From positions 1 through 6,481 of the forward strand of contig DBWU01000022.1 of NCBI GenBank assembly GCA_002309395.1: 6,481 bases of DNA, given 5' to 3'. Source of the DNA: Oscillospiraceae bacterium UBA1230. Its GTDB lineage: Bacteria; Bacillota; Clostridia; Oscillospirales; Oscillospiraceae. Below are positions 5,188 to 6,481 of the stretch, one piece after another (within the stretch, counting starts at the first letter, position 1; every line of letters begins with the position of its first letter). The notes beneath the pieces are model-generated. The model was given only the letters and a program-made list of their open reading frames with translations. It did not search any database and was not told where the DNA came from. A program made the position numbers and the translations under genes.

Positions 5188-5708
5188 TCGGGCAACGCCC
5201 CCTTCCAGCACCGGACAAGTCCGCCCGTTACTTCACATACCGTGTCAAATTCCTCGGCGCACCGGCGGCAGATCTGCGCCAGCGCCCGGCAGTAATACCG
5301 GGTGGCGTCGTCATAATCCATGCCGTCGCGCCAGAGATCGTCGCACACGCACACAAAATGGCGGCACCGGCGGCTTGTCTCCAGCAATTCTTTCCCGGCG
5401 CGTTCTCCGGCGCTTTGGTCAATGCCGCCGGAGGAGAACATTTCGTTGCTCAAAAGAGCCGTCACGCTGTCAAACAGCACCGCCGCGTCCGGCGGCACCG
5501 CTTGGGCGGAGAGATTTCGCCCCTGCTCGATGGTGATAAAACCACAGCCGGCGCGCTCTTCTCTGTGTCGGGCGATCCGCGCCCGATCCTCCCCGTCCGC
5601 CGGTTCCATGGTGGCCCAGTAATACCTCTCACCGTCCAGCCGGAGACAGAACTCCTGGGCAAGACGGCTTTTGCCGCTTTTACTGCCGCCGATCAGCAAG
5701 ATCCTCAT
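5184..5708 (-). CDS. cobU: Adenosylcobinamide kinase / adenosylcobinamide-phosphate guanylyltransferase CobU, with divergent C-terminal third
   Basis: CobU phosphorylates the aminopropanol arm of adenosylcobinamide and then adds GMP from GTP, making adenosylcobinamide-GDP for CobS. The product has 174 residues, close to the usual 175-185. Family signs are the N-terminal P-loop GGSKSGKSR (7-15), RIARHREER (44-52), where His48 matches the conserved histidine that carries GMP in Salmonella CobU, and AAVLFDSVTALLSNEMF (75-91), equivalent to the family's DCLTLWLSNLL segment. The last third is unusual. Where typical CobU has an NEVGxGIVPxN motif, this protein reads CDDLWRDGMDYDD (122-134). The tail is cysteine-rich (Cys120, 122, 140, 147, 150, 158). 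The ATG overlaps the cobT stop (ATGA) and the TGA overlaps the cobS start. A partner gene two positions downstream retains the missing motif. Assignment to the family is firm; whether it does both reactions alone is less sure. Confidence 0.9.
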   Translation of the reverse strand: MRILLIGGSKSGKSRLAQEFCLRLDGERYYWATMEPADGEDRARIARHREERAGCGFITIEQGRNLSAQAVPPDAAVLFDSVTALLSNEMFSSGGIDQSAGERAGKELLETSRRCRHFVCVCDDLWRDGMDYDDATRYYCRALAQICRRCAEEFDTVCEVTGGLVRCWKGALPE

Positions 5709-6481
5709 CGTCCCACCTGACCGTTTCTTATCGGCGCCAGATATCCGTCGTCGATCGCCGCCTCCTCAAAGGTCGCCATATCGCTCATAGCGGCGCACGC
5801 CGCCTCCAGCACGCGGAACATCAGCACGCATCCGCTCCCCTCGCCCAGGCGCATTCCCAGCGCCAGACACGGTTCTTTTCCCAGCACCTGCGCCGCCGCC
5901 CGATAACCGGGTTCGCAGGACGCGTGGGACAAAAAGAGATAGTCCGATACCGCAGGGCAAAGCCGCGCCGCGCACAGCGCCGCCACCACGCTGATGAATC
6001 CGTCTGCCACCGCGCAAAGGCGCTGTTCACAGCACCCTAAAAACGCGCCGCACATGGCGGCAACGTCCAGTCCGCCTACCTTGTGCAACACGTCCAGCAC
6101 GTCGTCCGGCTTCACTTGAAGGCGTGCCAGCGCGCCGGCGATCACCTGCTTTTTACGCGCCAGACCCGCGTCGGTCAAGCCGCCGCCACGCCCCGTTACC
6201 GCCTCCGGCGGCAAGCCGGTCAGTGTCGATAGGACCGCCGCGGCGGTGGTGGTGTTGCCGATGCCCATCTCACCGATCCCCAGCGCCTGCAAGCCCTCCT
6301 CTTTTGCCCGGCGCGCGGCGCGGATCCCTACGGCTATCGCGTCCACCGCCTCCGGGCGCGTCATCGCCGGTTCTACGGCGATATTGCCCGTTCCGGCACG
6401 GATTCTCACATCGACCGCCGGAGGCGGCAGAGGGCGTTCTACCCCCACGTCGTACACCGTCACGCTGTCACCGAACCGGTG
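5705..6481 (-). CDS. cobT: Nicotinate-nucleotide--dimethylbenzimidazole phosphoribosyltransferase CobT, N-terminus outside the window
   Basis: CobT transfers phosphoribose from nicotinate mononucleotide to the lower-ligand base (classically dimethylbenzimidazole), giving alpha-ribazole 5'-phosphate for cobalamin; it is cytoplasmic. The reading frame is open to the window edge, where it begins HRFGDS, and 258 residues are visible. The family is about 350 residues long, so roughly 90-100 N-terminal residues are missing. Visible family motifs, numbered from the first visible residue, are VTVYDVGV (7-14), GEMGIGNTTTAAA (70-82), the glycine-rich TGRGGG (97-101), VGGLDVAAMCG (135-145), SHASCEPG (185-192) and RLGEGSGC (211-218). 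Glu214 in the last corresponds to the catalytic base Glu317 of Salmonella CobT. The TGA stop overlaps the ATG of the next gene, cobU, as ATGA, so the two are probably translationally coupled. A GTG at 6463 is an internal codon, not the true start. Function is secure; base specificity cannot be told. Confidence 0.95.
   Translation of the reverse strand, partial: HRFGDSVTVYDVGVERPLPPPAVDVRIRAGTGNIAVEPAMTRPEAVDAIAVGIRAARRAKEEGLQALGIGEMGIGNTTTAAAVLSTLTGLPPEAVTGRGGGLTDAGLARKKQVIAGALARLQVKPDDVLDVLHKVGGLDVAAMCGAFLGCCEQRLCAVADGFISVVAALCAARLCPAVSDYLFLSHASCEPGYRAAAQVLGKEPCLALGMRLGEGSGCVLMFRVLEAACAAMSDMATFEEAAIDDGYLAPIRNGQVGR

Overview
The window is GC-rich DNA (about 60% by eye). Eight protein genes all lie on the minus strand, so transcription runs from high to low coordinates. 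Strong AGGAGG-type ribosome binding sites, a sigma-A-like promoter and the style of the cobalamin cluster suggest a Firmicute, most likely a gut clostridium of the Oscillospiraceae/Ruminococcaceae type. That assignment is inference; there is no rRNA or marker gene to prove it.

Region 1 (6481 down to 3538) is a cobalamin nucleotide-loop assembly cluster: cobT (cut by the window edge), cobU, cobS, a short CobU-like gene and cobC. Neighbours are joined by 4-base ATGA stop/start overlaps at three of four junctions and by a 4-base gap at the other. Together these genes activate the lower ligand base (CobT), phosphorylate and guanylylate cobinamide (CobU), join the two halves (CobS) and remove the 5' phosphate (CobC). 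The oddity is the presence of two CobU relatives with complementary losses. The longer one keeps the P-loop, the guanylylation-histidine region and the central motif but has a degenerate C-terminal third. The short one keeps a canonical CobU C-terminal third but lacks the centre and has a broken Walker A serine.

Region 2 (3537 to 3383) is a 155-base regulatory gap. It holds a good promoter (TTGACA, 17 bases, TACCAT), an inverted repeat filling the promoter spacer, and a LacI-like palindrome in the leader.

Region 3 (3382 to 215) is a tight three-gene operon: a leaderless, single-domain neutral-ceramidase-family hydrolase with an apparently complete zinc site, a NagA-like amidohydrolase with a two-metal HxH site, and a YesL/DUF624 membrane protein of the kind usually found beside sugar-uptake genes. 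I infer a cytoplasmic catabolic route for an imported N-acylated or N-acetylated, sugar-containing compound. The substrate cannot be read from the sequence.

Region 4 (214 to 1) is non-coding. It contains a perfect bidirectional terminator hairpin and an identical 28-base palindromic repeat present twice, 116 bases apart, with a further 10-bp hairpin between the copies. It looks like an intergenic palindromic repeat module rather than a gene.

The best candidates for something new are the split-looking CobU pair and the ceramidase-family/NagA-like/YesL operon.
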